42,831 bases of DNA from DATJLQ01 sp035509415. Lineage in GTDB: Bacteria; Pseudomonadota; Alphaproteobacteria; JACZXZ01. Shown in pieces: positions 24,937 to 32,998 of the stretch. A model generated the notes under the pieces. The model was not told the DNA's origin. It worked only from the letters and a program-made list of their open reading frames with translations, and made no database searches. Made by a program: the position numbers and the translations under genes. Every line of letters starts with the position of its first letter. Positions within the stretch are counted from its first letter, which is position 1. The DNA is taken from NCBI GenBank assembly GCA_035509415.1, contig DATJLQ010000045.1, forward strand, positions 1 to 42,831. The letters are read 5' to 3'.

Positions 24937-25401
24937 ATGGCTTTAGAGATCGGCGACCGCGCACCCGCCTTCACCGCGCCCACCGACGGCGGCGGCTCCC
25001 TGAGCCTCGCCTCCCTCAAGGGGAAGCGCGTCATCCTCTATTTCTATCCGAAGGACGATACCTCGGGCTGCACCAAGGAAGCGTGCGGCTTTCGCGAAAT
25101 GTTCCCGAAGTTCGGCAAAACCGACGCCGTGGTGGTGGGCGTCTCGCGCGATTCGGTCGCGTCCCACGACAAGTTCAAGAAGAAGTACAAGCTCCCCTTC
25201 GCCCTCGTGTCCGACGCCGACGGCAAGATCACCGAGGCCTATGGCGTCTGGGTCGAGAAGAGCATGTACGGCCGGAAATACATGGGCATCGAGCGCGCGA
25301 CCTTCCTCATCGACAAAGCGGGCAAGATCGCGGGCGTCTGGCGCAAAGTGAAAGTCCCCGGCCACGTCGAGGAAGTGCTCGAGGCGGCGAAGGGGCTTTA
25401 G
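24937..25401 (+). CDS. bcp: Thioredoxin-dependent thiol peroxidase (peroxiredoxin Bcp/PrxQ)
   Basis: 154 residues from ATG 24937 with a near-perfect ribosome site (AGGAGG). It has a thioredoxin-fold peroxiredoxin core: the peroxidatic Cys45 and resolving Cys50 in DDTSGCTKEACGFRE, the atypical 2-Cys arrangement of PrxQ/Bcp. YFYPKDDTSGCT, GVSRDS and FLIDKAGKIAGVWRKVKVPGHVEEVL, in parts, complete it. It reduces peroxides with electrons from thioredoxin. It is 25 bases after glnE, on the same strand, and is convergent with the hydrolase gene at 25418 (16-base gap). Confidence 0.96.
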   Translation: MALEIGDRAPAFTAPTDGGGSLSLASLKGKRVILYFYPKDDTSGCTKEACGFREMFPKFGKTDAVVVGVSRDSVASHDKFKKKYKLPFALVSDADGKITEAYGVWVEKSMYGRKYMGIERATFLIDKAGKIAGVWRKVKVPGHVEEVLEAAKGL

Positions 25402-25417
25402 CCGCGCGGGGCCGCGC

Positions 25418-26269
25418 TCAGGTTGCGGCGCGCAGCTTCTCGAGCCAGGCGAGGGTCGCCTCGGTGCCGGCATCCGGCGTCTCGATATGGTTCGCCGAGA
25501 CCGAGACGAACTGGCTGAGGGGATTGGGCGGCGCGCGATCGTAGGCGAAGCCCGGCTCGAAGCGCTGGGTCGGGTCGCGGGTACCCGCGACCCAAAGCAA
25601 CGGCGCCGTGAGCCTCGAGGCATTGCCCGCGAGACCGCTCGGCGCGTCGGGCGCGAAGAAGCTCAGATAGATGCGCGCCGTGGTGTAGAGGCTCATATTG
25701 TAGGTGCCTTGGGGACCCGTATTCACGTCCTTGAACTCGCCCTTCTCGTCGCCGTTCCCGGCCGCCACGAGCGCGCGCGCCTTCTGGATCGTGGCGGCGA
25801 CGTCCGGCCGGCGCGACTTCGCGCCCGGATCGTCCGCGGCCGCATAGGCGATGACGCCGAAAAGCCCGGCATGGGTCGCGCCGTAATAGAGCGCGCCGTT
25901 GCCGCCGAGGCTCAGCCCGCCGACCACGATTTTCGTGGCGCCGCGCGACTTGAGTTCCGCGATCGCCGAATCGACGTCGGCGAAGCAATCGGTATAGGGG
26001 CGGTCGAAGCCGCGCGAGCGCGACCAGCACATCTCGGGCGTCTCGACCAGGTATCCCGCGCGCCGCAGCGCCGTGGTCAGGCGGCCGCCGATGGTCACCT
26101 GCGGGCCGCTCGGCGTTCCGAGGGGCACGCCGAGCTTCCCGTGCATGAGGACGATGCCGACCTTGTCGGCGGGAACGGCCTCGACGCCGGCGGCCGGCCG
26201 GGCCCAGAGCGCGGGCAGGATGCAGGCGACGAGCGCCGCGACGACGAATTGCCGCGCGATCCTGAGCAT
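25418..26269 (-). CDS. Exported alpha/beta hydrolase, dienelactone-hydrolase-like
   Basis: 283 residues from ATG 26269 with a GGGAGGGG ribosome site. A signal peptide covers about residues 1-29 (MLRIARQFVVAALVACI... to AAG). The fold has VGIVLMHGKLG, the nucleophile elbow GGLSLGGN with Ser120, a C-terminal acid in AGTRDPTQ and a histidine in SANHIETP. PEMCWSRSRGFDRPYTDCF suggests two extracytoplasmic cysteines that could form a disulfide. The substrate is unknown. It lies 76 bases downstream of msrA on the same strand and may be cotranscribed with it. Confidence 0.85.
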   Translation of the reverse strand: MLRIARQFVVAALVACILPALWARPAAGVEAVPADKVGIVLMHGKLGVPLGTPSGPQVTIGGRLTTALRRAGYLVETPEMCWSRSRGFDRPYTDCFADVDSAIAELKSRGATKIVVGGLSLGGNGALYYGATHAGLFGVIAYAAADDPGAKSRRPDVAATIQKARALVAAGNGDEKGEFKDVNTGPQGTYNMSLYTTARIYLSFFAPDAPSGLAGNASRLTAPLLWVAGTRDPTQRFEPGFAYDRAPPNPLSQFVSVSANHIETPDAGTEATLAWLEKLRAAT

Positions 26270-26345
26270 GCTCGATTTCCCCTCCCCCGCTTCGGACATC
26301 TTAGCAGGAGTCGCACGCAGGGAAACGCGTCGCGCGCCGGCCCGC

Positions 26346-27017
26346 CTATTTCGCGGCGCTGCCGACGCCGACGCCGACCCCGATCGGGCAAGTGATGCCG
26401 GTGCCGCCGAGGCCGCAATAGCCGCTCGGATTCTTGGCCAGATATTGCTGGTGGTAACCCTCGGCATAGTAGAAGGGCGGCGCCGCCTCGATCTCGGTCG
26501 TGATCGCGCCGTAGCCCGCGGCCGTGAGCTTCGCCTGGTACATCGCGCGCGACGCCTCGGCCGCACTTCGTTGCGCGTCGCCATAAGTATAGATCGCCGA
26601 GCGGTATTGGGTGCCGACGTCGTTCCCCTGGCGCATGCCCTGGGTCGGATCGTGATTCTCCCAAAAGAGACGCAGCATTTCCTCGTAGCTCGTGCGTTGC
26701 GGGTCGAACACGGCGAGTACGGCCTCCGTATGGCCGGTGCGGCCCGAGCAGACCTCCTCGTAGGTCGGGTTGGGCGTGTGGCCGCCGGCATAGCCGACCG
26801 CGGTGGTCCAGACCCCGTCCGCGTGCCAATATTTGCGCTCCGCCCCCCAGAAGCAGCCCATGCCGAAGACGGCCTGCTCGAGGCCCTTCGGAAACGGCGG
26901 CTTCAGGGGATTGCCCAGGATGTAATGCTTGGCCGGCACCGGCATGGAATTGGCACGCCCCGGCAAGGCCGTCTCGGCGCTCGGCAAATCCAAGGATTTC
27001 CGCAGCATGGTCCACAT
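26346..27017 (-). CDS. msrA: Peptide methionine-(S)-S-oxide reductase MsrA
   Basis: 223 residues with an AAGGGGAG ribosome site. The catalytic Cys55 lies in FGMGCFWGAER. TAVGYAGGHTPNPTYEEVCSGRTGH, in parts, and QNDVGTQYRS-like GNDVGTQYRSAIYTY are the MsrA core. Resolving cysteines are in GYCGLGGTGITC near the C-terminus. It repairs oxidised methionine in proteins using thioredoxin. The N-terminal 45 residues are longer than in the minimal enzyme and lack a convincing signal peptide. The far C-terminus ends in a low-complexity VGVGVGSAAK tail. It is grouped with bcp as an oxidative-stress neighbour, although on the opposite strand. Confidence 0.95.
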   Translation of the reverse strand: MWTMLRKSLDLPSAETALPGRANSMPVPAKHYILGNPLKPPFPKGLEQAVFGMGCFWGAERKYWHADGVWTTAVGYAGGHTPNPTYEEVCSGRTGHTEAVLAVFDPQRTSYEEMLRLFWENHDPTQGMRQGNDVGTQYRSAIYTYGDAQRSAAEASRAMYQAKLTAAGYGAITTEIEAAPPFYYAEGYHQQYLAKNPSGYCGLGGTGITCPIGVGVGVGSAAK

Positions 27018-27129
27018 GTGACGCTCCCCTTACTTGATCCACCGATGAAATGTCACCCGGCCCTGACATATTCAAGACACGCTTTGGCGAGGCGCGCGTG
27101 AGCGAGGTCGTTTCGAGCCGACAGGGTTC

Positions 27130-27158
27130 TGTGACAATTGGACGCGAAGGGTTATATC
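27130..27158 (+). promoter_or_regulatory. Possible promoter for the small membrane ORF
   Basis: TGTGAC (27130-27135) and TATATC (27153-27158) are separated by 17 bases and point towards the short gene at 27252. The fit is moderate. The 234-base gap between the divergent starts of msrA and that gene contains nothing else I can name. Confidence 0.3.
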
Positions 27159-27251
27159 GGCGCGCTCCGTATCATACGTCATTGCGTGCCCGGGGGCGCG
27201 CGGCGGTTGCCGCCTTCGGGAATCGTGCCGTCAGAGGAGACTCGTGCAGCG

Positions 27252-27353
27252 ATGAAGTTCAAGCTCAAGAAGCAGCATCTTTTCACCACCATCCCCTTGG
27301 CCGCCCTCATCGGCGGCACCGTCTGCCTCCTCATCCTCGCGATCGTGGTGTGA
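27252..27353 (+). CDS. Small single-span membrane protein, 33 residues, unknown
   Basis: ATG 27252 follows a GAGGAG box about 13 bases upstream. The product starts with a lysine-rich head (MKFKLKKQH) and continues with a hydrophobic segment of about 20 residues (TTIPLAALIGGTVCLLILAI). This is the layout of a small inner-membrane peptide with its tail in the cytoplasm. I do not recognise a family. It is short enough to be chance, but the basic head, membrane segment, ribosome site and possible promoter argue for a real gene. Confidence 0.4.
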   Translation: MKFKLKKQHLFTTIPLAALIGGTVCLLILAIVV

Positions 27354-27378
27354 CGGCGCGTCTCGCATAGCGCGCGCG

Positions 27379-27927
27379 CTATTTCCCGGCACCCTTCGGG
27401 CTCGAAGGCGCGCTGTCGGGCCGCGCGAAATCGGGCATATCGACGCCGCGCTTCTCCATGATGTCCTTCCAGGCGACGAAAATGTCCCGCTCGTGGAACC
27501 CGTCGGTCGCGACCGCGTCGAGCTTCACCGAGAGGTTGCGCCAGAGCTGCACCCAGGTGTCGCGCTCGACCAGGAACGGGCGCGGCACCGCCATGAAGGT
27601 CGAGTAGATCAGCTCCTTCGACGAGGCGAAGGCGTCGAGGCAGCGCCTCTGGCGCGTGGTGAGCCCGTTCCCGTCGATGCTCGCGACCAGGTTCGTGTCG
27701 CTCGCGGCGCAGAAGGCGGACATGCGCTCGAGCGACTGACTGAAGGCCGCGATCGCCGCGTCGGTCTCCGCCCATTGCTGCTGGTTGTAGAGATAGAACC
27801 CCCACATCACGCCGATCGCGGCGGTGATGAGCGGGATCGTGACGCCGAAATGATCGCCGATCGCCTTGAGCCAGGACGCCCGCTGCGGCGGCCGCGGCGC
27901 AAGCACCTCGTCGGACTCCCCTGCCAT
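27379..27927 (-). CDS. Hypothetical membrane-anchored protein
   Basis: 182 residues from ATG 27927 behind a GGGGGAG ribosome site. A charged N-terminus of about 25 residues is followed by one membrane segment (VTIPLITAAIGVMWGFYLY). The remaining part of about 130 residues is soluble and mixed in character, with two cysteines (SAFCAAS and QRRCLDAF), a LWRNLSVKLDAV helix and a serine/proline-rich end. No known domain is recognised. It precedes prfB on the same strand only in the sense of map order; prfB lies upstream of it with a 110-base gap, so cotranscription is possible. Confidence 0.65.
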   Translation of the reverse strand: MAGESDEVLAPRPPQRASWLKAIGDHFGVTIPLITAAIGVMWGFYLYNQQQWAETDAAIAAFSQSLERMSAFCAASDTNLVASIDGNGLTTRQRRCLDAFASSKELIYSTFMAVPRPFLVERDTWVQLWRNLSVKLDAVATDGFHERDIFVAWKDIMEKRGVDMPDFARPDSAPSSPKGAGK

Positions 27928-28037
27928 CGCTCCCCCGTTTCCGCCGTCGCGGCGTCGGGTGCGAGTTTAGCAGATGAGGGCGCTCGCTCTACAACCGAAA
28001 GTTCGCGCGGCCGATCGCGCGACGCCGCGGGCTCGCC

Positions 28038-29175
28038 CTAGTCGGGCTCGATGTCGGCGACCGGTGCCGCACCCCCGCCCTTGACGCGCTGGTCGAGGGA
28101 CGCCTCAAGAAAATTATCGAGATCGCCGTCGAGCACGCCGCGCGTGTCGCTGGTCTCGACCCCGGTGCGCAAATCCTTCACCATCTGATAGGGGTGCAGC
28201 ACGTAGGAGCGGATCTGGTGGCCCCAGGCGATCTCCGACTTCGCGTCGTGCTCGGCCTGGATCTTCGCCTCGCGCTTCCGGAGCTCCTCCTCGTAGATAC
28301 GCGCCTTGAGCATATTCATCGCGGTCGCGCGGTTCCGATGCTGGGAGCGGTCGTTCTGGCATTGGACGACGATGCCGGTCGGAAGATGCGTGATGCGCAC
28401 GGCGGAATCGGTGCGGTTCACGTGCTGGCCGCCGGCCCCCGACGCGCGGTAGGTGTCGATCTTGAGGTCCTTCTCCTGAATGTCGACCGCGATCGCGTCG
28501 TCGACCACGGGATAGACCCAGACCGAGGCGAAGCTCGTGTGGCGCCGCGCGTTCGAATCGAAGGGCGAGATACGCACCAGGCGATGCACGCCCGATTCGG
28601 TCTTGAGCCAGCCATAGGCGTTCTCGCCCGCGACCTTGATGGTGGCCGACTTGATTCCCGCCTCCTCGCCCCCGCTTTCCTCGATCCACTCGACCTTGTC
28701 GTCGTGCTTCTCGGCCCAGCGCACATACATGCGCAAGAGCATCTCGGCCCAATCCTGGGATTCGGTGCCGCCGGCCCCCGCATGGACCTCGAGGAACGCG
28801 TCGTTCGCATCCGCCTCGCCCGAAAGCAGGCTCTCGAGCTGGCGCTTCGCCGCGCGCGCCGCGACCTGGTGGAGCGATTTCTCGGCGTCGGCGAGCACGC
28901 CTTGGTCGCCCTCGGCCTCGGCGAGCTCGATCAGGCCCACCGCGTCGCGGTATTCGGACTCGAGGGAGCGATAGCCGTCGATCGATTTTTCGAGCTGGGT
29001 TCGCTCGCGCATGAGCCGCTGCGCGGCTTGAGGGTCGTCCCAGAGCTTCGGGTCCTCGGCGCGCGCGTTCAGCCCCGCGAGGCGCTTCTCCGCGGCGTCG
29101 AGGTCAAAGGTGCCTCCTCAGCAGCTCGAGGGACTGCTCGATTTGGCTCGCCAGGGCTTGGGTCTCGGGACGCAT
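28038..29175 (-). CDS. prfB: Peptide chain release factor 2 with programmed +1 frameshift
   Basis: Translation starts at ATG 29175 and reads 23 codons (MRPETQALASQ...LLRRHL) to a TGA at 29106-29104. A +1 shift at CTT-T, ignoring base 29106, continues as DLDAAEKRLAGLNARAEDPKLWDDP to the TAG at 28038, giving about 378 residues. That equals the usual RF2 length. The stop-codon reader SPF is at residues 203-205, and the peptidyl-hydrolysis motif GGQ at 248-250 (GAGGQHVN). RF2 ends translation at UGA and UAA. No ribosome site is visible before the ATG; a TATTAT box at 29207-29202 could be a -10. It now lies just downstream of a catabolic operon (61-base gap). Confidence 0.95.
29103..29118 (-). promoter_or_regulatory. 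prfB programmed +1 frameshift site
   Basis: Minus-strand sequence AGGAGG-CAC-CTT-TGA-C. It has the three known elements: an internal Shine-Dalgarno-like AGGAGG, three bases on a slippery CTT, and a UGA followed by C (a weak stop). When RF2 is scarce the ribosome slips to the +1 frame and completes RF2, giving feedback control. The protein sequence continues correctly only in the +1 frame. Confidence 0.95.
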
Positions 29176-29236
29176 GGGGGAGGTTATTAGGGGAGATGGT
29201 GATAATAGGCAAGCGACAGCGCGGCCCCTACCCCAC

Positions 29237-30118
29237 TCACCCCATTCTCTCCCTGAACCGCCCGACGGGCGCTCCCGGCACGTCGAGTTGCAGTGACGAG
29301 AGCGTGCCGATGCCCTCGACCCCGTCGCGCGCGCGGGTGAGGGATGTGATGTAGAGCGTGCGCAAATCGGGCCCGCCGAAACAGGGCATGCTCGGGCACA
29401 GGATGGGGAGCTCGAGCTTGAGATCGAGCGTGCCGTCGGGACCGAAGCGGTTGAGGCAGCCCGCGGTGACGCCGCAGCTCCAGTAGCGGCCCTCGGCATC
29501 CATCGCGGCGCCGTCGGGCAGCCCGTCCTCGAGCGCGAAGCGATGCACGTCGCGCCCGTTCGAAATCGCGCCCGTCGCGGGATCGTAGTCGAAACAACGC
29601 AGCACGTGGCTGCGGCTGTCGGAATGCCACAACGTGCGCCCGTCCGGGCTCCAGGCGAGGCCGTTCGAAATCCTGAGCCCGCCGAGCATGCGCGTCGACG
29701 TTCCGTCCCAATCGATGCGGTAGAGGGACGCGACCGGCTCGCGCGGCGTGCGCTCATGCATGGTGCCGACCCAGAAGCGCCCGTCGGGCCCGACCTTGCC
29801 GTCGTTGAGGCGCGTGTCGGGCAGGTCCGGCTCGGGGTGCACCAGGAACTCGAGCCGGCGCGTGGCGAAATCGAACAGATGCACGCCGGTCCGGAGGGCC
29901 ACGATCGCGCGCCCGTCGGCGCATAGGCCGAAGCTCCCGATTCCGCTCGGCATGTCCCAACGCGCGACCGCGCGCGTCGCGGGATCGAAGCGGAATAGCG
30001 CGGGCGCGTCGAGATCGGCGAAATAGAGCGCTTGCGCGCGCGCGTCCCACACCGGGCTCTCGCCCGCCTTGAGCGGGAAATCGATCAGCCGCTCGACCGA
30101 CGCCGTCTCGACGCGCAT
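29237..30118 (-). CDS. SMP-30/gluconolactonase-family lactonase
   Basis: 293 residues from ATG 30118, 2 bases after the stop of the permease gene. It is a six-bladed beta-propeller of the SMP-30/regucalcin type. Metal-ligand positions appear as Glu in AGESPVW, Asn in DTRLNDGKVGPDGRFWVGT, Asn in RISNGLAWSPDG, and Asp in EDGLPDGAAMDAEG. These proteins hydrolyse sugar lactones to acids with a divalent metal. As the last gene of the GntR/MR-MLE/RraA/ABC operon it probably acts on the lactone that is imported or formed by a dehydrogenase. There is no signal peptide, so it acts in the cytoplasm. Confidence 0.9.
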   Translation of the reverse strand: MRVETASVERLIDFPLKAGESPVWDARAQALYFADLDAPALFRFDPATRAVARWDMPSGIGSFGLCADGRAIVALRTGVHLFDFATRRLEFLVHPEPDLPDTRLNDGKVGPDGRFWVGTMHERTPREPVASLYRIDWDGTSTRMLGGLRISNGLAWSPDGRTLWHSDSRSHVLRCFDYDPATGAISNGRDVHRFALEDGLPDGAAMDAEGRYWSCGVTAGCLNRFGPDGTLDLKLELPILCPSMPCFGGPDLRTLYITSLTRARDGVEGIGTLSSLQLDVPGAPVGRFRERMG

Positions 30119-30120
30119 CC

Positions 30121-30996
30121 TCAGCGCGCCTCGCGCGGCGCCCGCCCCACGATCTGGGCCGGGTTCACGAAGCGCAACGCGATCAGGAGCCAGACCAGCG
30201 TCGTCACCATGTAGATGACCGCCATGGCGTCGATCGACTGGCCCGCGCGCACGCCCGCGGCGTAGACCGCGTAATAGAGGGCGACCACGAGCGTCTGGCT
30301 GTCCGGCCCCGCGGTGAAGAAGGTGAGCTCGAACATGGCGATGGTGCGCACGAGCACGAGCAGCAACGCCGCGAGGATGCCGGGCGCCAGGAGCGGCACC
30401 AGCACGTGGACGAAGAGCCGCCCGGTGCCGGCGCCGAACACGCGCGCCGCCGCCTCGATGCGCGGATCGATCTGCTCGATGAAGGGGATCATCACCAGGA
30501 TCACGAACGGCACGGTCGGCACCAGGTTGGCGACGATGACGCCCGACATCGAGCCCGCGAGCCGCACCTTGTAGAGGACGGTCGCGAGCGGAATGCCGAA
30601 GGTGATGGGCGGGACCAGCAACGGCAGCAGGAACAGGAGGACCAGAAAGCGCTTTCCGGGGAAGTCGCGGCGCGCGAGCGCGTAGGCCGCGGGCACGCCC
30701 AAGATTCCCGCGAGCGCCACCACCGCCGCCACCACCTGGAACGTCACGATAAGCACGTCGGAGAGCTGGAACTCGTCCCAGGCCGAGAAATACCAACGCG
30801 TCGTGAAGCCCTCGGGCAGCCAGGTATTGAACCAACGCGTGCCGAGCGAGTTCACCACCACGGTCGCGATGAGCGCCAGGAGATTCAAGATGAAGAAGCC
30901 GACCAGCACCCAGACCGAGGTCGCCCAGAGGCGCGCGCCGGCGGGCTCGCGTTGCACCGCGCGCCCTGTCGCCCCAGCACTCATCCCTTGGCTCAT
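30121..30996 (-). CDS. ABC transporter permease, PotC-like (spermidine/iron/thiamine type)
   Basis: 291 residues with about six membrane segments. The coupling loop is EAARVFGAGTGRLFVHVLVPLLAPGI. The start at 30996 overlaps the stop of the other permease (ATGA). A second ATG 12 bases downstream is an alternative. It is the second half of a heterodimeric channel of the polyamine/iron/2-aminoethylphosphonate transporter group. It is followed closely by the lactonase gene. Confidence 0.9.
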   Translation of the reverse strand: MSQGMSAGATGRAVQREPAGARLWATSVWVLVGFFILNLLALIATVVVNSLGTRWFNTWLPEGFTTRWYFSAWDEFQLSDVLIVTFQVVAAVVALAGILGVPAAYALARRDFPGKRFLVLLFLLPLLVPPITFGIPLATVLYKVRLAGSMSGVIVANLVPTVPFVILVMIPFIEQIDPRIEAAARVFGAGTGRLFVHVLVPLLAPGILAALLLVLVRTIAMFELTFFTAGPDSQTLVVALYYAVYAAGVRAGQSIDAMAVIYMVTTLVWLLIALRFVNPAQIVGRAPREAR

Positions 30997-31904
30997 CCCT
31001 TGGCTCCGCCCGCGGGGCCGCGATAGACCAGCCCGCGGCTCGCGAGCACCGCCGCCACGATGATGAGCTGGGAGAATCCCATGATCATCGCGATCGCCGA
31101 CGCCATCGAGTAATCGTACTGCTCGAAGGCCGCCGTATAGGCCGCGATCGAGATCACGCGCGTGACGCCCGCGGGGTCGCCCAAAAGCACCGCCGAGGGA
31201 AACACCGAGAAGGCCTGGACGAAGGTGAGGCAGAAATTGATCGCGAGCCCTTGGGCGAGGAGCGGGAGGAGGATATGCCGGAAGCGCGCGCGCGCATTGG
31301 CGCCGAGAGTGGACGCCGCCTGCTCGAGGGACGGATCGATGCCGGTCACGTAGGAGAGCGTGAGCAAAAACGTGAACGGGAAGATCGAGATGAAGAGGGC
31401 GATCAGCACGCCCCAGTAATTGTGGATGAGGCGCACCGGGTCCGCGATCAGGCCGCCATCGACCAGCACGCGGTTGAGCCAGCCATGGGGGCCCAGATAA
31501 TTGAGCAGCCCCTCGGCCACCAGCACGGTCCCGAGGGTGATCGGCAGGACCAGGATCGCGGTGAGCAAGCGTTGGTGCTTCATGCGCCGCACGCGCAACG
31601 CGACCGGGATCGAGAGCAGCACGTTCACGAGCGTCGAGGGGATCGCGAGTTGGAGCGTGTTCCAGATCGTCTCGTAGAGGAAATGGTCGGAGAAGAACTT
31701 GACGTAATTGGCGAGCCAGCCGCCCGCCTTGGGCTCGAGCGAGAGCACGAGCCCGTAGAGGAACGGATAAACGAAGAGCGCAAGCACGAAGAGCGCCGAG
31801 GGGACGGCGAGGAGCGTCACCCCGTCGATGCCGTGGCGCGCAAGGACGATGCGCAGGCCCGGCCGCTCGGATCGCGCGCGCGCGGCGAGCGAGGCCGTGC
31901 TCAT
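30993..31904 (-). CDS. ABC transporter permease, PotB-like
   Basis: 303 residues from ATG 31904, overlapping the ATPase stop (ATGA), so the two are translationally coupled. It has an N-terminal membrane segment (GVTLLAVPSALFVLALFVYPFLY), five further segments, and the coupling loop EQAASTLGANARARFRHILLPLLAQGL. It is the partner of the PotC-like permease. The frame is open far upstream, but there it only shadows the ATPase. Confidence 0.9.
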   Translation of the reverse strand: MSTASLAARARSERPGLRIVLARHGIDGVTLLAVPSALFVLALFVYPFLYGLVLSLEPKAGGWLANYVKFFSDHFLYETIWNTLQLAIPSTLVNVLLSIPVALRVRRMKHQRLLTAILVLPITLGTVLVAEGLLNYLGPHGWLNRVLVDGGLIADPVRLIHNYWGVLIALFISIFPFTFLLTLSYVTGIDPSLEQAASTLGANARARFRHILLPLLAQGLAINFCLTFVQAFSVFPSAVLLGDPAGVTRVISIAAYTAAFEQYDYSMASAIAMIMGFSQLIIVAAVLASRGLVYRGPAGGAKG

Positions 31905-32968
31905 GGCTTGGCGCCCGAATAGATCAGGACGCGCGCCGCATCGGCGCCGAGGCGCAGTGCCTCGCCCGGCTCGACGCGCGCGGCCGAGCGGAAATAGAGC
32001 TCGGTCCCGTCCGCCATGCGCGCGGTGCCGAAAAAATCGCGCCCGCGATACTCGACGGTCGCGGCCGTGGCGCGGATCGGCCCGTCGGGCCCGGGCACGA
32101 GATCGTCGGGCCGGATCGCGACCGTGGCGGTGCCGTCGAGCAGAGCCTCGACCGGCGTGCCCTTGAGGCGCGCGCCGCCGAGCGTGATCTCGGCCTCGCC
32201 GCCGCCCGCGCGCGCGACCGGCACGGCGAGGAGATTGCGAAAACCCATGAACTCGGCAACGTCGGCGTGGGCCGGACGCGCATAGAGCTCGCCCGGGCTC
32301 CCCACCTGGCGCACGCGGCCCGCGCGCATGACCACGACCCGGTCCGCGAGCGAAAGCGCCTCGTCCTGGTCGTGGGTCACGTAGATGGTGGTCGAGCCCA
32401 CGGAATCGTGGATGCGCCGGATCTCGCCGCGCATCTCGAGGCGCAGCTTGGCGTCGAGGTTCGAGAGCGGCTCGTCCATGAGCACCAGGGGCGGCTCGAT
32501 CACGATCGCGCGCGCGATCGCGACGCGTTGCTGCTGGCCGCCCGAGAGCTGGCCCGGAAGCTTGTCGCCCTGGGTCTCGAGATGGACGAGGGCCAACCCC
32601 TCCTCGACCTTGCGCGCGATGCTCGCTCTGTCGCGCCCCTGCATCCTGAGGCCGAAGGCGATGTTCTTGCGCACGCTCATGTGCGGGAACAGCGCGTAGT
32701 TCTGGAACACCATGCCGAAGCCGCGCGCCTCGGGCTTGAGCCCGTCGATGCGCGTCGCGTCGAGCCAGATGCTGCCGTCGGTGAGCTGCAGCAGCCCGGC
32801 GAGGCAATTGAGCGCCGTCGACTTGCCGCAGCCCGATGGGCCGAGCAGGGCGATGAACTCGCCCCGCTCGACCTCGAGGGTCACGTCCTCGAGCGCGTTG
32901 ACCGATCCGAAGCGGCGGCTCACTTGGTCGAGCCGCAGCGTCTTGAAGTCGCGCGCGATCGCGGCCAT
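31901..32968 (-). CDS. ABC transporter ATP-binding protein, PotA/FbpC-like
   Basis: 355 residues. Walker A GPSGCGKST, Q-loop MVFQNYALFPHMSV, signature LSGGQQQR, Walker B LVLMDEPLSNLDAKLR and the switch histidine in YVTHDQDEA are present. A C-terminal TOBE-type regulatory domain of about 110 residues begins near ARPAHADVAEFMGFRN and includes VAIRPDDLV. This belongs to the CUT1/polyamine/iron group. It powers uptake through the two permeases with the binding protein at 32999. The start is preceded by AAAGGGACCGATGG. Confidence 0.93.
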   Translation of the reverse strand: MAAIARDFKTLRLDQVSRRFGSVNALEDVTLEVERGEFIALLGPSGCGKSTALNCLAGLLQLTDGSIWLDATRIDGLKPEARGFGMVFQNYALFPHMSVRKNIAFGLRMQGRDRASIARKVEEGLALVHLETQGDKLPGQLSGGQQQRVAIARAIVIEPPLVLMDEPLSNLDAKLRLEMRGEIRRIHDSVGSTTIYVTHDQDEALSLADRVVVMRAGRVRQVGSPGELYARPAHADVAEFMGFRNLLAVPVARAGGGEAEITLGGARLKGTPVEALLDGTATVAIRPDDLVPGPDGPIRATAATVEYRGRDFFGTARMADGTELYFRSAARVEPGEALRLGADAARVLIYSGAKP

Positions 32969-32998
32969 CGGTCCCTTTCCCGGCTGTTCGCTTTCCGG

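Noticed and set aside
21878..24946. 1022-residue second forward frame over glnE
   Set aside because: Arg/Pro-rich shadow; the glnE frame has both nucleotidyltransferase motifs.
28038..29012. prfB as a 324-residue gene starting at 29012
   Set aside because: It lacks the first 54 residues that are present upstream through the +1 frameshift.
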